A stretch of 64,000 nucleotides of DNA, taken from Cyanoderma ruficeps (taxonomy: Eukaryota > Chordata > Aves > Passeriformes > Timaliidae). This document shows positions 14,241 to 25,272 of this stretch, piece after piece. Position 1 is the stretch's first letter; every line of letters begins with the position of its first letter. The stretch spans positions 21,530,239-21,594,238 of the forward strand of contig VZDJ01004378.1 of NCBI GenBank assembly GCA_008694505.1, written 5' to 3'. The notes under the pieces were generated by a model that searched no databases, was not told the origin of the DNA, and saw only the letters and a program-made list of their open reading frames with translations. A program made the translations under genes and the position numbers.

Positions 14241-16109
14241 TCCTCCCGTCCTCTTAATTTCATAAAATAACCCGTTCCCGGAGTTAAAACCCGCCACTGA
14301 CTTCAGCGAGATGAAGGCCAGAAGAGTCAGACCCACGTAGCAGAAGCAGACCCGTGTGACTGGAGGCAGGACACGGGACAGATTTTTCCTTCGTCTACTC
14401 CTCTAAGGACCGTCTCTCCCCCTTTAGGGCCGTTTCACCCGTGTCCCCGTGGGCTCCCTGGGAAGCCGGGCGGGCACGGGTGGGTGTACAGACAGGACCC
14501 GCCGCCTCTCTGGCCGCCCGCAGCGCTCCACGGCCCGGTTCCTCGCCGTGCTTGCGGAACGCATGTCCCCCTGGAAAGCGATATTGCTCTCCTAAAATGT
14601 CCAACATCTTGAGTACCTTGCTAGGCAAAGATGCTTCCCCGGCCTTGCCCTGCACGTGGAAGGTGAGGTTAGAAACGGGGCAGGAAAGAAGATACCCCCG
14701 GCCCGACGTCCTCCCCCCGACCTCCTGCCCCGGTCCTTGAGCTGGGAGAGGCTCAGTGCGTCTCACCTTCTCTCGGCACCGAGGACTTGAACGCAGGGCT
14801 GGTCTGCGGCAAAAATGAGGGGCCTGCTGCACTAATGGTGCAGCAACTGGCTGTGACAGAAGCCCGCTCCCTCTGGGGCTGGAGGGAGCTGTAGTTTCTT
14901 CCCAGGAAAGGTAACTCCCCTTGACTTCCTTGAGTCTGAGGGAGAAGGGAATGGGGTCCTTCAGGGAGGAAAGAGTTAAGCGACCGAAAGAGTTTGGGGG
15001 TGGGGGGGTAACAGCATACGATGCCTTTCACTCAGTGGTGTAAAAAACACAGCCTCTGAGGACGGTGGAACGGAGCTGCTCACAGTCAGAGCGTTACGGT
15101 TTGTAATAGATTGTACCCCCGGGAAGGGGCGACCACCAGGGAACAGCGCATTCTGCCCCTGGCACACACACAGGGCTGGCCGGACAGCCTGCACAAGTAA
15201 ACAGAGGACACTTCAACTCCACCCGCGTGCGGTCTCCTCGTCAGCTTTAGCCCTTGATTTATTCTTTGTTTCTGGTTTTTGAAAGGTCACAGTCGCGTTT
15301 TGGGACGGTGTCCCCCTTTCTGGTCATCTGGGGCACGAGTACACCCGTCTGAAGTGGAAGCTCTGGGTAGAACCTGCCCTGAGAACTAGGGCGTACCTCC
15401 AGTCGGCCGTACCTTCCTACCAACCTTTCTGTGTCGCCGTAGGCAGCCGGGTTTTTAAAGCACTCATGTACTAGCTCTAATTGCTCTCTAATGAGATTCT
15501 CCCTTCCAAAGAGTAATTGCGGCGGACAGTGTGGTGGGCACAGTGATGCAACAGTTTCCCCATTTTTTTCTCCTTTCAAATTAAACCCGCCTGCCTGGGG
15601 GAACCCTCGGACTGTTCAGAAAGCGGCGCGTCGGGGAGCGCGGGGCCCTGCATGCCACCTCTGCGACCTGGCACAAGAGAGGAGACGCTGCAGCTCGCTT
15701 CTATAACGAAAGCACTTGCCCAGCAAGACACTATTTCAGATCGGGCTAGCGGCTCGTCGGCCTCCTTCCTAATTTGTTTCAAACTCAGCCGCGTCCGCGG
15801 GAAGGGCTACACGCAGTTGACCCGGCGATCCGAGCCCCGCGGGACCCGCTGCCCGCAGCAGGGCAGGAGCCGTGCTGAGCCACCCTCAAGGCCTCAGTGT
15901 CGTGCCCACAGCGGGGTAGCTAGATTTACCCGTAGCCGGGCATTCACCTCAACAAGCCGCCCGTCCGCCCGGCAGGACCCCCACGGCAGCGTCTCCTCCA
16001 GCAGCAGCAGGGTAACTTGAGCGATTGTTTGGAGTAAGTTTGCCTAAAGGAGAGTTTTTTCATTAAATAAAGAAAATACCTCCCGAAGAGACTCTCCGTG
16101 ACCCCCGCG

Positions 16110-16340
16110 GCTGCAGCTGACATGCCGGGCTTCCCAGTGAAGGTCGTCAGTGTGTTTGCAATTAAAATGTTTGTGTTAGATATTAATAACGATAATCTTT
16201 ACTTAAGTCCCCAGCCAAAGCAAACAGGGCCCTGGAATCACAAAATCAAAGGGCAATAACTGGGTAAAGACAAGAGGTTTGTGATTTAATAAAGTCTCTT
16301 TCCGGAGGGACCACGCACAAAGTCATCTAAGTTTTTACGC
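16110..16340. promoter_or_regulatory. Candidate MYF5/MYF6 somite enhancer block
   Basis: An AT-rich island inside GC-rich DNA, about 3.8 kb upstream of the MYF5 promoter. It contains a CAGCTG E-box (16,114-16,119), a strong TCF/LEF match ATCAAAG (16,245-16,251), TAAT cores near 16,184, and GACCACGCA (16,309-16,317), one mismatch from the Gli consensus GACCACCCA. The mouse early epaxial MYF5 enhancer combines Gli and TCF/LEF input and lies in the same intergenic interval. Assignment to that enhancer is inference from motif combination and position; I have not aligned the two. Confidence 0.35.
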
Positions 16341-17104
16341 AAATGCAAGTGCCCCTGCCGCTCCCTCCTCCCCTCTGCGGGCTGGAAATCCCATGCTCAA
16401 CACGGCCTCCCTCGCCTCTACCTGCTCCGCTCCCCTGGGAACCAAGCACCTGCTCACTCCCTCAGGAGCGGAGGGACGCGGGGCTCCGCCGGCCCGCGGT
16501 GCGAGGTGGCCGGCCCGGCGTGGCGGAATTCCCCGCCCGCCCGAGGTGCCTGCGGGGCCAGGAACGATGGGGGGAAAGCGGGGGAAGGGGGAAATGGGGT
16601 GCCTGTCTGTAGTGCTGCCGTGTTGACACCGCTTTCCTCTCAAATGACGCGAGATCGATTGTTTAAAACCTTGTTTTTAGTTCGAGATTTGTTTTGTTTT
16701 GAGGGTTTTTTCCCCTTTTGTTTTGTTTGGATTTTTTGGTTGGTTGGTTTTGGCTTTTATATTGTGCATCTTTATTTTCCTCGGTGAAATCACCCGCAAT
16801 CCCGGGCGGGAAGAGGACAGCCAACAGCAAGCTTGGCTCATTCTTTGAGCTCTAAGTCAAGGCGGTCAAGAGGTGATACAGCAACTACTTCCACGGGAAA
16901 ATTCCTGCTTGGACCACTGCTGCTTTGGGGACTCCGTACGATATTTCCAGTTTCCGTCTTTCTATGGAGAAGGAGCTAGGGGTGCGTGTAGGGGGCAGGG
17001 AGGGAGGAGGTTGAATAATTGAACCATGTGCTCGCTGGGACGTCCCTCCGATAGCAGGAACTAGCAACTTTTCCCAGTCTCAAGGCTGCTAAACCCCCCC
17101 TCGA

Positions 17105-17215
17105 GTCCCTTTGATCTCTCCTGGGAGTCCCGGGGAGCCAGCAGAGGCCAATGCCTTCTTCAGCTGTCCTCTATACAATTCCCTCTGGCAGGTACTAATG
17201 TGTTTACTTAGGTGC
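17105..17215. promoter_or_regulatory. Possible second TCF/E-box block
   Basis: CTTTGAT (a TCF/LEF match in reverse, 17,109-17,115) and CAGCTG (17,161-17,166) lie about 50 bp apart. The following AT-richer stretch, running to GTGTTTACTTAG near 17,200, includes a forkhead-like TGTTTAC. The motif content is suggestive only. Confidence 0.2.
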
Positions 17216-20093
17216 GCACGGTTCCCAGCGCTGGGGGGAACCAAACGTTTCTCACACGGCTGGAAGCGCCCGGCCCCACCAGCCCGACTGGGAAACAATT
17301 TTGTTGTCGGGGCATCCCGGAGGAGCACGGGGCGGCGGAACGGAGCCGAGCGGCTCGGCAGCATGAAATTACACGCTCCCGCCACCCTGCCCGGGGCCCG
17401 GGTGTGCGCTCCGAGGGGGCCGGCCGGGCACAGCGCAAAGGCGCTCCGGAAGGCCGGGGCCGGGGGTGCGCTCGGGGGTCCGCAAACACCTCTCGCCCCC
17501 TCAGTCCGGTGACACATAGTTTCGGTAGGATTTTCTTCTCTTAAATAGAAAGGCGTGGGACTTGGGAAAAGATGGCACGCTCTGCAAAGGGTGCCCACAT
17601 GGGATGGAATCCCTCCAGGAATAGGTGCGGCACGGCGATTCCTGAGGAGTGGGGAGGGCTGGGGTGAGGAACACCATTTAAAGGGGATCCTGACACGTTC
17701 ACCACTTTCTCTCTACCAGTCCGAAGGGGCAGACAGTGTCTGATGCTAAGGCTGTTCCCGCTTTCCAGGCTTGAGCCTCCTGAAATGCAGCACTGTCCTC
17801 CCTCTTCCCCCCATCCCACCCTTCGCCAGCAGCTTCATTAGCCAGCCTTGTAGTTCGTGTTTTCAACCCCTTTCCTTAAGTTCAACTCGCCTACTGCATT
17901 TTTGCAAATTCGTTTTGAGATCGCTTTACTAAAGGAGCCAGGGGTTCCTTAAGGGATACTAATTACTGATATTTTTTTTCTTCCTGAGTGATAGGCTCTT
18001 CCATGGTTTCTTCTATTTCCCCAAACATATTCAAGGAAAAGGGAAAGAATTTTTTCCAGCTCTTCAAAGACTTTTGGGGAAAAGCCCATTTCTTAACAGC
18101 CCCAGCACCGCTGAGTTAAGTCACATCTGCGAGCTAAAGCTCTGCATGCCAGGAGAGCGGGACTGAGGGTCTTGGCGTTGTGCACCGGGAGATCTGCAGC
18201 GCATGCTTGGACAGAAACCAAGCGTGCACCAACCCAGAAAGGTGATCGGAACTGCAACCGGCACTTTAAAGATCAAGTTTATTTGTGCACGAAGCATAAA
18301 TATGTAAACAGGTCTATTTTAGACATCACAAACGTGGTAAATGAAATTGTCTCTGTGTGTCTGTGTGTGTGCACGCCACAGCCCAGTGAAGAGTTCAAGT
18401 TACTGCCGAGCAGAACCCCTGACTGATGCTGTCTTAGGAAAACAATAGGGAAATGTCCTATTTCAGATGTGGCCCAACAAGCAGCAAGCTGCACCTCAGA
18501 GCCTGAAATTCTGAGCTTTCCCAATCTGTAACTTTGCTCCTTTATCAACTCCCTGCTTTTTTTTACAGTATTCATTTCAAAGGAGGCTCCCCGTGTTTAT
18601 GGCCCCAAATAAACCAAAGCAGTGCAGATGTAGCCTTCCCCAGCTTTTAGATAAATTTGCATCCTTTCGTAGGAAGGGTGTGTGCGTGGATGCCTTTTAG
18701 GAAAAATTTTGGCCTAAGAGTGGAAATCCGCCTTTGGGGACTCGAGGGTGGTGGTACTGGGGAAACAAGGATGGGCTCCCTCCAGCCCCAGCACAGGCCG
18801 AGCTCTTGCCTTTTCCCACCTTCCCCGTGCGGATCGGAGGGCTTCCCGGCGCTGCCACAGGGCATCCCTCTCAGGAGAAGCTTCCCTACCCGCCTTGCTC
18901 ACTTGATCAGCGGCTCCTGGAGATAAGCGGCCCGCCGTGCCACCACATTACCTGTTCCTGAAGGGAGGCTAACTGAAGGCGCCTTTTCCCTGGCACACAA
19001 ACCGGCTCCGTAGCGTTTGAACCGCTGCTGGGTCATTCGCTCTCCGTTTGAGTTAGCCGAGGTCACATAATTTTATTCCCAGGTAGGGAAGGTTTCCTTT
19101 GCCTTCTCATAATATTTTCCTCAGCTACAAAAGCCACCTGGATGAAACCAAAGGATTCCTGCGCGTTAGCAAATGCCTGTTAAATGGCTTCATTACCACT
19201 CTAATGACCCTTGCACCGCTCCGCTCGGCTACTGCTGCGGCTGGGGCTCTGCAAGGCTTTTGTCCCCTTGTGTAAAGTTACTTAGGGATTGCGGGGTTAG
19301 AAATTTTACACTTCCAGGAGGGGTTTGTTGCACTGGCAGCTGGGACGCATCTGTAACGGTACAAGTTTGCCTGAAAGCAGAAAATTAGCAAGCCCAAGAC
19401 ACTGCTTGACTGTTGTGTCCCTAGCAGCTCCAGGTCACAAGAGTAGGAGAAAGAAATGGAAAGGAATTTGTCTCGGAGCAAACACATGCACTTTTATTTT
19501 GTGAGTACCTTTCCTTGCGATCCGATAGCACTAAAATCTGGTTTCCCTCCTCGTCTCTCCTGGCCACAAGTAGCTGTGCATTGTCGTCCCCCAATTTGTC
19601 AACTTGAGCCATTGGTGGCACAACTGTAATTACTGGACAAAGCGGTCCTCGAGATAAATAAACACATCTTAGGTCTAAGAAGAAAGTTATAGTTTTTCAG
19701 GTTAGACCTTGATCACGGGCTGTGGGAAATAAAAATATGCAAGTAGACATTGTAGGTAACCCTCCCGAGGAAACGTGTGATGGGAACATCGGGACTAGGA
19801 ATGGCTCTGTAGGAGCCACTGACAAGTAGTTCGTGCGCGTCCACTGTCCCTCTTTCTCTTTCCATACCAAACTGCAAATTCACAGACTTGGTTGGAAATT
19901 CGGAGATGTCGTAACCAGTTCTTGGGAGGTCGTTCATTAGAAAAGTGCCCATCTCTCGGCGCTCCAAAGGAGCGGTGCGGAGCAAATTGTCTCCTGGGGA
20001 CTGGAGGGGGCTTGCCCAGACAGCTCTCGGCAGGGGCCGTGGTGGGATATGCTAATAAAGACTGGCCGCTGCGGACCAGCCTCCCTTTCCATG

Positions 20094-20103
20094 TATATAT
20101 AAG
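20094..20103 (+). promoter_or_regulatory. MYF5: MYF5 TATA box (core promoter)
   Basis: TATATATAAG lies about 140 bp upstream of the MYF5 start codon. It predicts initiation near 20,125-20,130 and a 5'UTR of roughly 105 bases, in which I see no ATG before the MYF5 start. The sequence just upstream (GCTAATAAAG near 20,050) is AT-rich within an otherwise GC-rich promoter. Confidence 0.8.
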
Positions 20104-20233
20104 GGCCCCCCGCATCAGCCGAAGGACACTTGGTCTCGGGTCGCTAATTACGGAGGAAATTGCCCCAGCGCGCTGCGGAGCGACTCGCCAGAGCCGGTGG
20201 CCACCGTCCCGCACTGACGCCTCCGCAGCAGGG

Positions 20234-21634
20234 ATGGAGGTGATGGACAGCTGCAAGTTCTCCCCGTCCGAGCTCTTCTATGACAGCTCCTGCCTCTCCT
20301 CCCCGGAGGGCGAGTTCCCCGAGGATTTTGAGCCCAGGGATCTGCCTCCTTTCAGCGCCCATGAACCCCCCGAGCCCTCCTGCTCCGAGGAAGAGGAACA
20401 TGTCCGAGCTCCCACTGGCCACCACCAAGCTGGTCACTGCCTCATGTGGGCTTGCAAAGCCTGCAAAAGAAAATCCACCACAATGGACCGGCGGAAGGCA
20501 GCCACCATGAGGGAGAGGAGGAGGCTGAAGAAAGTGAACCAGGCTTTTGAAACCCTGAAGAGATGCACCACTGCCAACCCCAACCAAAGACTCCCCAAAG
20601 TAGAGATCCTGAGAAATGCCATCAGATACATCGAGAGCCTCCAGGAGCTCTTGAGAGAACAGGTAGAAAACTACTATCACCTGCCGGGACAGAGTTGCTC
20701 CGAACCGACCAGCCCCACTTCCAGCTGCTCCGATGGGATGGTAAGACGGAGGCAGGAGCCATATGGCTGTGGGGATCCCAGGACGGCCCGCGGGCAGGTC
20801 CCCCTCGGCCTAACGCCGTGGGACCAGTCCCGCGGGTGTGGGACGGGCCGAACGCATCCGCACATCATGAAAAGGCGGGCGGTTTGCCTTAGAACAGGCC
20901 CCTTCTCAGATTTTCCGCCGAGCACGCACATGGGCTTTCCGGGGAGGCATGGGGGGCGGTAGCGCTGCCCGAGGGCACCCTGCAGCCCCCCGGGTCCCGC
21001 CGTTCCCTCCGCTGCCCTCTTAGCCGGCCTTAGAGGGGTAAGGTTGGGACTGGACCAGGTGGGGAAGGCGCTGCCCAGCACCAGCAGCCTGCCTGGGGGG
21101 CGGCTGCTTCGCTCCCTCCCCGCCGGCCTTTATGGCCCTTTCTCTTCTCGGGGAGCGTCCCGCTGGCCCTGGGCGGGGGCGGCAGGGCCGGCACTCGCCC
21201 CTCGCTGTCTTGCAGGCCGACTGTGGTAGCCCCGTTTGGTCGGCGAGAGGCAGCAGCTTCGACGCCGTCTACTGCGCCGAGATGGCCCACGGTAAGCCCG
21301 ACTCGACCCGGCGCGGCCTGGGGGGTAGAGGCGGGGCCCGGGGACCCCCCACCCCCGCTCCCCGGGCATCTGGGGGAGGCGGCGCGGCGCCCACCCCGCG
21401 GTAACGCTTTGCCGTGTCCCCGTCCCTCCCCTCGGCGCAGGGTACGCCGCCGATCAGAGCAGCGCCCTGTCCAGCCTGGACTGCCTCTCCAGCATCGTGG
21501 ACCGTCTCTCCCCGGCGGAGGAACCAGTGCTGTCCCTCCGCGACGCCGACTCCCTCTCGCCCAGCGCCAGCATCGACTCGGGGCCGGAGACGCCCGGGAC
21601 GCCGCTGCCCCGACGGACCTACCAGGCGCTATGA
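20234..21634 (+). CDS. MYF5: Myogenic factor 5, 3 exons, 258 aa
   Basis: MYF5 is usually the first myogenic bHLH factor expressed in somites. It heterodimerises with E-proteins, binds E-boxes and determines skeletal-muscle fate. Coding exons are 20,234-20,740, 21,216-21,291 and 21,441-21,634. Intron 1 is phase 0 (donor GTAAGA, acceptor TTGCAG) and intron 2 is phase 1 (donor GTAAGC, acceptor GCGCAG). The joined frame is intact at 258 residues, the length I recall for chicken MYF5. It begins [13 protein letters not shown]. The acidic EEEEH stretch is at 52-56, and the His/Cys-rich GHHQAGHC leads to the WACK motif at 72-75. The bHLH spans about 86-137 with the myogenic Ala90-Thr91. The C-terminal helix [13 protein letters not shown] is at 205-217, and the end is RRTYQAL. 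The frame stays open upstream of this ATG, but that extension crosses the TATA box and is not transcribed. Confidence 0.98.
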
Positions 21635-21890
21635 GGGGCCGGCACTCCGCGCCTGCCGCCGGGGCCGCCTCCCGCGCCCGGCCGCCTCCTGCAAACGCTT
21701 CTCGGGCGAGAGGGGCAGGCCCGGAGCCCCTTGGGCTGCCGCTTCCTTCTGGGGCTGCAGGCAAAGCGCCCCGCGGGCCCCCGGCCCGGAATCGCCCGCA
21801 CCCCGGCAGGGCAGGCAGACCCTGGGGCTCGGGACACACATTCTGCCCTGGAATCCCCGCTGCAAATAAAACGTGCTGTGAGAGAGCTGT
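21635..21890 (+). other. MYF5: MYF5 3' untranslated region (proximal form)
   Basis: GC-rich sequence from the MYF5 stop to the first poly(A) signal, about 250 bases, which is short for this family. A longer form ending near 22,480 is possible if the distal signal is used. Confidence 0.6.
21865..21870 (+). terminator. MYF5: MYF5 polyadenylation signal (proximal)
   Basis: AATAAA, 230 bases after the MYF5 stop, followed by ACGTGCTGTGAGAGAGCTGTCTGG, a GT-rich downstream element that fits cleavage near 21,885-21,890. Confidence 0.7.
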
Positions 21891-22452
21891 CTGGCCGGCT
21901 GGTTCTTTAACTGCATTCCCTGGCATGGCGGAGGGCAGCGACACTCGGCTGCGGGGCTCCCGCCGGCATCCTTGTAGAGCCCCCACCCAGCCTCGGTCGC
22001 CCCCGGGCTGCTGCCTGCGGGGCATCCCCTCCCGCCCCCTGTCACGGCAGTCCCGAGCCGGGACCTGGAGCGCCTTGCCGGGCTGGGGCCTGGGAGTTTC
22101 TTTCTCATTCCACCAGTGCGTGTTATTCTAAGACCACTCGTGGAGCAACAAAAATGTGGAAGTTTCAGTTCTCACACTGTATGTCCTGTTATGGGCAGAG
22201 TTTCCTTTATTTTCCGTAATATTTCACAGTCATGTTTTTCTGTCCTCTCCTCCCCGCCTTCCCTTCCCGCCCACCCCTGCAAAGCTCATGTTTCTTTCAC
22301 TGGGTATGAAGATGGACTGTTTATTCCAGAACTTGACCCTAAAATTGCATGGTGACTCTGGTCTTAAAACAACCTTATGATCTAGCTCTGATGCTGTGCT
22401 GGGGAATTTTACTCGTTGCTCTGGCAGAGACAAATTTAGTAAAGTTAGTAAG

Positions 22453-22458
22453 AATAAA
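22453..22458 (+). terminator. MYF5: Possible distal MYF5 polyadenylation signal
   Basis: A second AATAAA about 820 bases after the MYF5 stop, in AT-rich DNA. It would give a longer 3'UTR closer to mammalian MYF5 length. Nothing in the sequence shows that it is used. Confidence 0.3.
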
Positions 22459-22744
22459 CCACATGCTCACAAGCCACGAGGTATATTTCACAATATTCAT
22501 AAAGAAATACAGGTTTATTTGCTCCTAGTGACTTTGGTCTTACCTACCAGGATGCAAATTCATTAGTCTACATGTCTCTGGAAGCAGCCAGATCAAATCT
22601 TTGTGTGTTTCCAGATTTGACAAATGTTTCCTTCCAGGCTCTCAATTATGTCTATCTACCATGAAAAATTTCTGACTTTTTTCATTCCTCTAGCTATTAT
22701 TCAAAACTTTCTTAGCCAACACTCCCCACCCTGCCATCCCCTCT

Positions 22745-22798
22745 CCCCCCCCCCCCCCCCCAAAAAAAAAAAAAAAAAAANAAAAAAAACCAAAAAGG
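22745..22798. repeat. Poly(C)-poly(A) tract with an ambiguous base
   Basis: About 17 C residues run directly into about 27 A residues, interrupted by an N at 22,781. A C-rich leader precedes it and an AAAAAGG tail follows. It is not flanked by a recognisable retroposon body. The N suggests unresolved homopolymer length. Confidence 0.9.
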
Positions 22799-24127
22799 AA
22801 AAGAGATGGAGAGATGGGCTCTTTCAGTTCATCCAGAAAAGTTTCATATGACAAATACTCTGAGTGGGAAGGGATATATACACCTCACTGTTGTGGGATA
22901 AAGATGTATTTGCCATTTGTGTTTGTATTGCTAGGACTCAGCAGCCAAGGGGCCTGGCAGTGGTATTTCACCTCTGATAAATCTTTCACTTGAACGCAGC
23001 CCAGCTGAGTCATGTTATCACCTGACTGGCCTTTGGCAGCATCTCTGAACCAGAGATTAAAGAAGCCTTTGCTTAGGGGTGGCAAAGGCTGTCCCTGTAG
23101 CACACTGAGGGTCTCTGTCCCCCACAAGGGGCCCCAGAGTGAGGTGGCACTTGCCTTCCTGAGCCTGCAGCAGGGCAGTGGCAGTATGTGTCTGATGCAG
23201 GGCAAGGCGAGCCCACCCTTTGTGCACAGCTTCCCCCAAAATTACTTTCTGCCCTTGCCCACAGCCTTGAGGGAAGTGTTCTTTTCTTGCAGAATATTTC
23301 AGGAGGTGCCTTGACCAGAATGGGCTTTCTGTGTATACAGATATGTCTGAACTAATCATGGAGTAGAAGTGGTTTTCAACCCCTGAGTTGCAGTCATGCA
23401 GAGATACAAACAAGGTGTTCTCACACTCCTGTCATTGCAGATGCTTCAGGAGTGTGCAAGTTCCTTAACACAGACATAGTCTTGGTTCTGGGGGAACACT
23501 TCCTAAGCCTTCTGTTCACAGGAATCATTATGCAAGATCATGAATGTCAGTGGTTTTACTTCCTGGATTCTCACACACTGCTGCAGTGTTGCAGTGTTCA
23601 TTCCCCTCAATCAAAATACCATCCCAAGGATACTTCTTATACCCAGGATTTAATACAGTGCAGATGATTTTAAATGGTATTTTAAAGTGAGTTAAGCTAG
23701 AGAACTTTCAGCATTTCATTCTGCACTGTGCTGACCTTGGCAAGTGATCTCGGACGAAGTATGCAGAGTAACACTAGCAAATCACATGTTGGTAATGTAT
23801 ACCTCTCTTTCGCTGGCAGACATTTTAAGAGTCACAAAAAGGTCAATACTTCTAAGAAGTAGCTTTTCAGAGTGTGAGGAGAAGTGTTCTGTCTGCGGGA
23901 TGTTTGTCCGTAGCCTCCTAAATCCTACTACAGTGGTTTACAACCCATAGGTTTTGCTATAGACATCTGGGAAACAAAAGCTTAATTACAGGACACCTAT
24001 GAAAAACTCTCCCATGGGCCAAAAAGTGCAATAATCCTTTTAAGGAAGTGAGCACCATGAAACTGCCTGTGAATTGGGAAGAACAAAAAGGCTTTGGGGA
24101 GATACACCATTCTGCTCAGATTTTACA

Positions 24128-24192
24128 TATTTAATAATATTATTTAATAATTATTAAATAATTATTATTTAATAATTATTTAATAATAATAT
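24128..24192. repeat. AT-rich palindromic repeat
   Basis: Nearly pure A/T sequence built from TTTAATAATTATT units. Positions 24,139-24,162 form a perfect 24-bp palindrome, and a second related arm follows to about 24,190. Such sequence can extrude cruciforms and often expands by slippage. Confidence 0.85.
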
Positions 24193-25130
24193 CAGTGGAA
24201 CGGAAAGATTTGTATTCTGTATGAAACATGTTCATCATTTAAGGAAGGCTGTGGCAAGGAATAAATAAGAAGGTGATGGTCTAGAAAATCTGAGCTCCAC
24301 CTACTCCAACTCCTACTACGCATCTGATCGCTTAAGGCTCTGGGGCAGAGTGTAGTGGCCTCACAGGCAGGTGGACAGGTGCAGTGATGCCTCATGGTGT
24401 CCGAATAATGAATATAACACAGAGGCTGTGTTACAGCGAGTTTTCTGACTATCGCTCACTGCAAGGAAGGGCATAATTCTGCACATTTTTTAGAATACAA
24501 TTCATATTGCGTTTTACCTCTGAAAACCTTGCTTATTTGACTTAAATTATGACTGAGGGAGGCAGCTGAGCTTTTTTTGTGTGTGTGTGAAGTCTCTTGT
24601 ATCTTTTGCTAATAAACCAGAGGTCTTGGTCTTAGTGAAATATATATTTTAAATTCAGATCAAAAGGGACATTTGTACATTGCAAAACTAACATAGAAAC
24701 CTGGAAAAGATCTCTTAAATATAACATCAAGACAAAAATCCTACTTTTTAATGTTTGAATTTCTTGAGTTGCTTGTCTGAAAAACCATTCATTTTGGCTG
24801 TAGGAAAAGATCAAGCTTTTTCTTTTCCTGTGGTAAGGCTTAAAACATTTTTAGTAATTAGTTCTTGGAGGATGACAGGATCTCTAGATCTCTATTCATA
24901 GTGCTTGTCTAAATATGCCTAGGATCACTTCAAATTCATAGCTACATTTCAGTGGAAATTCAGCATCTCTTTTTCCCAGTTCACCCTGCTTGTCAGGAGC
25001 AGTCAGATTTAACCACAGCAGGCATCTCACCTCTCCCCACCCTAAACCTCCTCCCTCCCTTCTTTCTCCTTTCCTCCTTCTCCACCTCTGCAGAACCCTT
25101 GATTCGCTCATCACTTCTCCTTGCTCCTCT

Positions 25131-25272
25131 CAGCTGGACCCTGGCATGCTGGAGGACTCACAGCTGGCCAGCTGACTTCTGACCTTTGGCAGGTTCTGCG
25201 TGGGGTGTCAGCCCTACAGCTGGCCACAACTGCCTTCCTGGCAACTAAAGGCCTAATGAGCTTGGCCAGCTG
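25131..25272. promoter_or_regulatory. Cluster of five CAGCTG E-boxes 3' of MYF5
   Basis: Perfect CAGCTG hexamers occur at 25,131, 25,161, 25,169, 25,217 and 25,267, and a CAACTG lies at about 25,227. CAGCTG is a preferred site of MyoD-family bHLH dimers. The cluster lies 3.5 kb past the MYF5 stop, in a short GC-richer segment. More single CAGCTG sites occur at 24,563, 25,746 and 26,357. A role as a muscle enhancer is inference. Repetition of a CAGCTGGCC-like word could also produce it. Confidence 0.35.

Larger units (their letters stand above)
14241..20093. other. MYF6-MYF5 intergenic region
   Basis: About 5.9 kb without a gene. Long open frames here reflect high GC, overlap each other on both strands, and show no domain. 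In mouse the corresponding interval carries MYF5 somite enhancers, including the early epaxial enhancer that responds to Shh/Gli and Wnt/TCF. Most of 14.3-17.5 kb is GC- and CpG-rich, broken by AT-rich islands near 15.45-15.55, 16.02-16.34, 17.85-18.05, 18.25-18.35 and 19.05-19.20 kb that look like candidate regulatory blocks. Two blocks are listed separately. Homeodomain-type TAAT cores occur at several points. Confidence 0.75.
20150..22090. other. CpG-rich domain over MYF5
   Basis: A dense GC- and CpG-rich segment covers MYF5 exon 1, both introns, exon 3 and about 450 bp of 3' flank, then falls off abruptly near 22,090. The high GC opens many spurious frames on both strands. The limits were judged by eye. 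Confidence 0.75.

Noticed and set aside
18350..18380. GT-rich stretch as a microsatellite
   Set aside because: It is only a few TGTG units with interruptions, too short to call.
19892..20233. In-frame N-terminal extension of MYF5 by 114 codons from an upstream ATG
   Set aside because: The extension runs through the TATA box at 20,094, so it is upstream of the transcript. The family N-terminus begins at 20,234.
20144..20680. 178-codon antisense frame opposite MYF5 exon 1
   Set aside because: It is the antisense shadow of a conserved bHLH exon and has no features of its own.
21030..22131. Open frames of 331 (minus) and 302 (plus) codons over MYF5 introns, exon 3 and 3' flank
   Set aside because: They are caused by scarcity of stop codons in CpG-rich DNA. 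They are rich in Arg, Pro, Gly and Ala, show no domain, and overlap true MYF5 exons in other frames.
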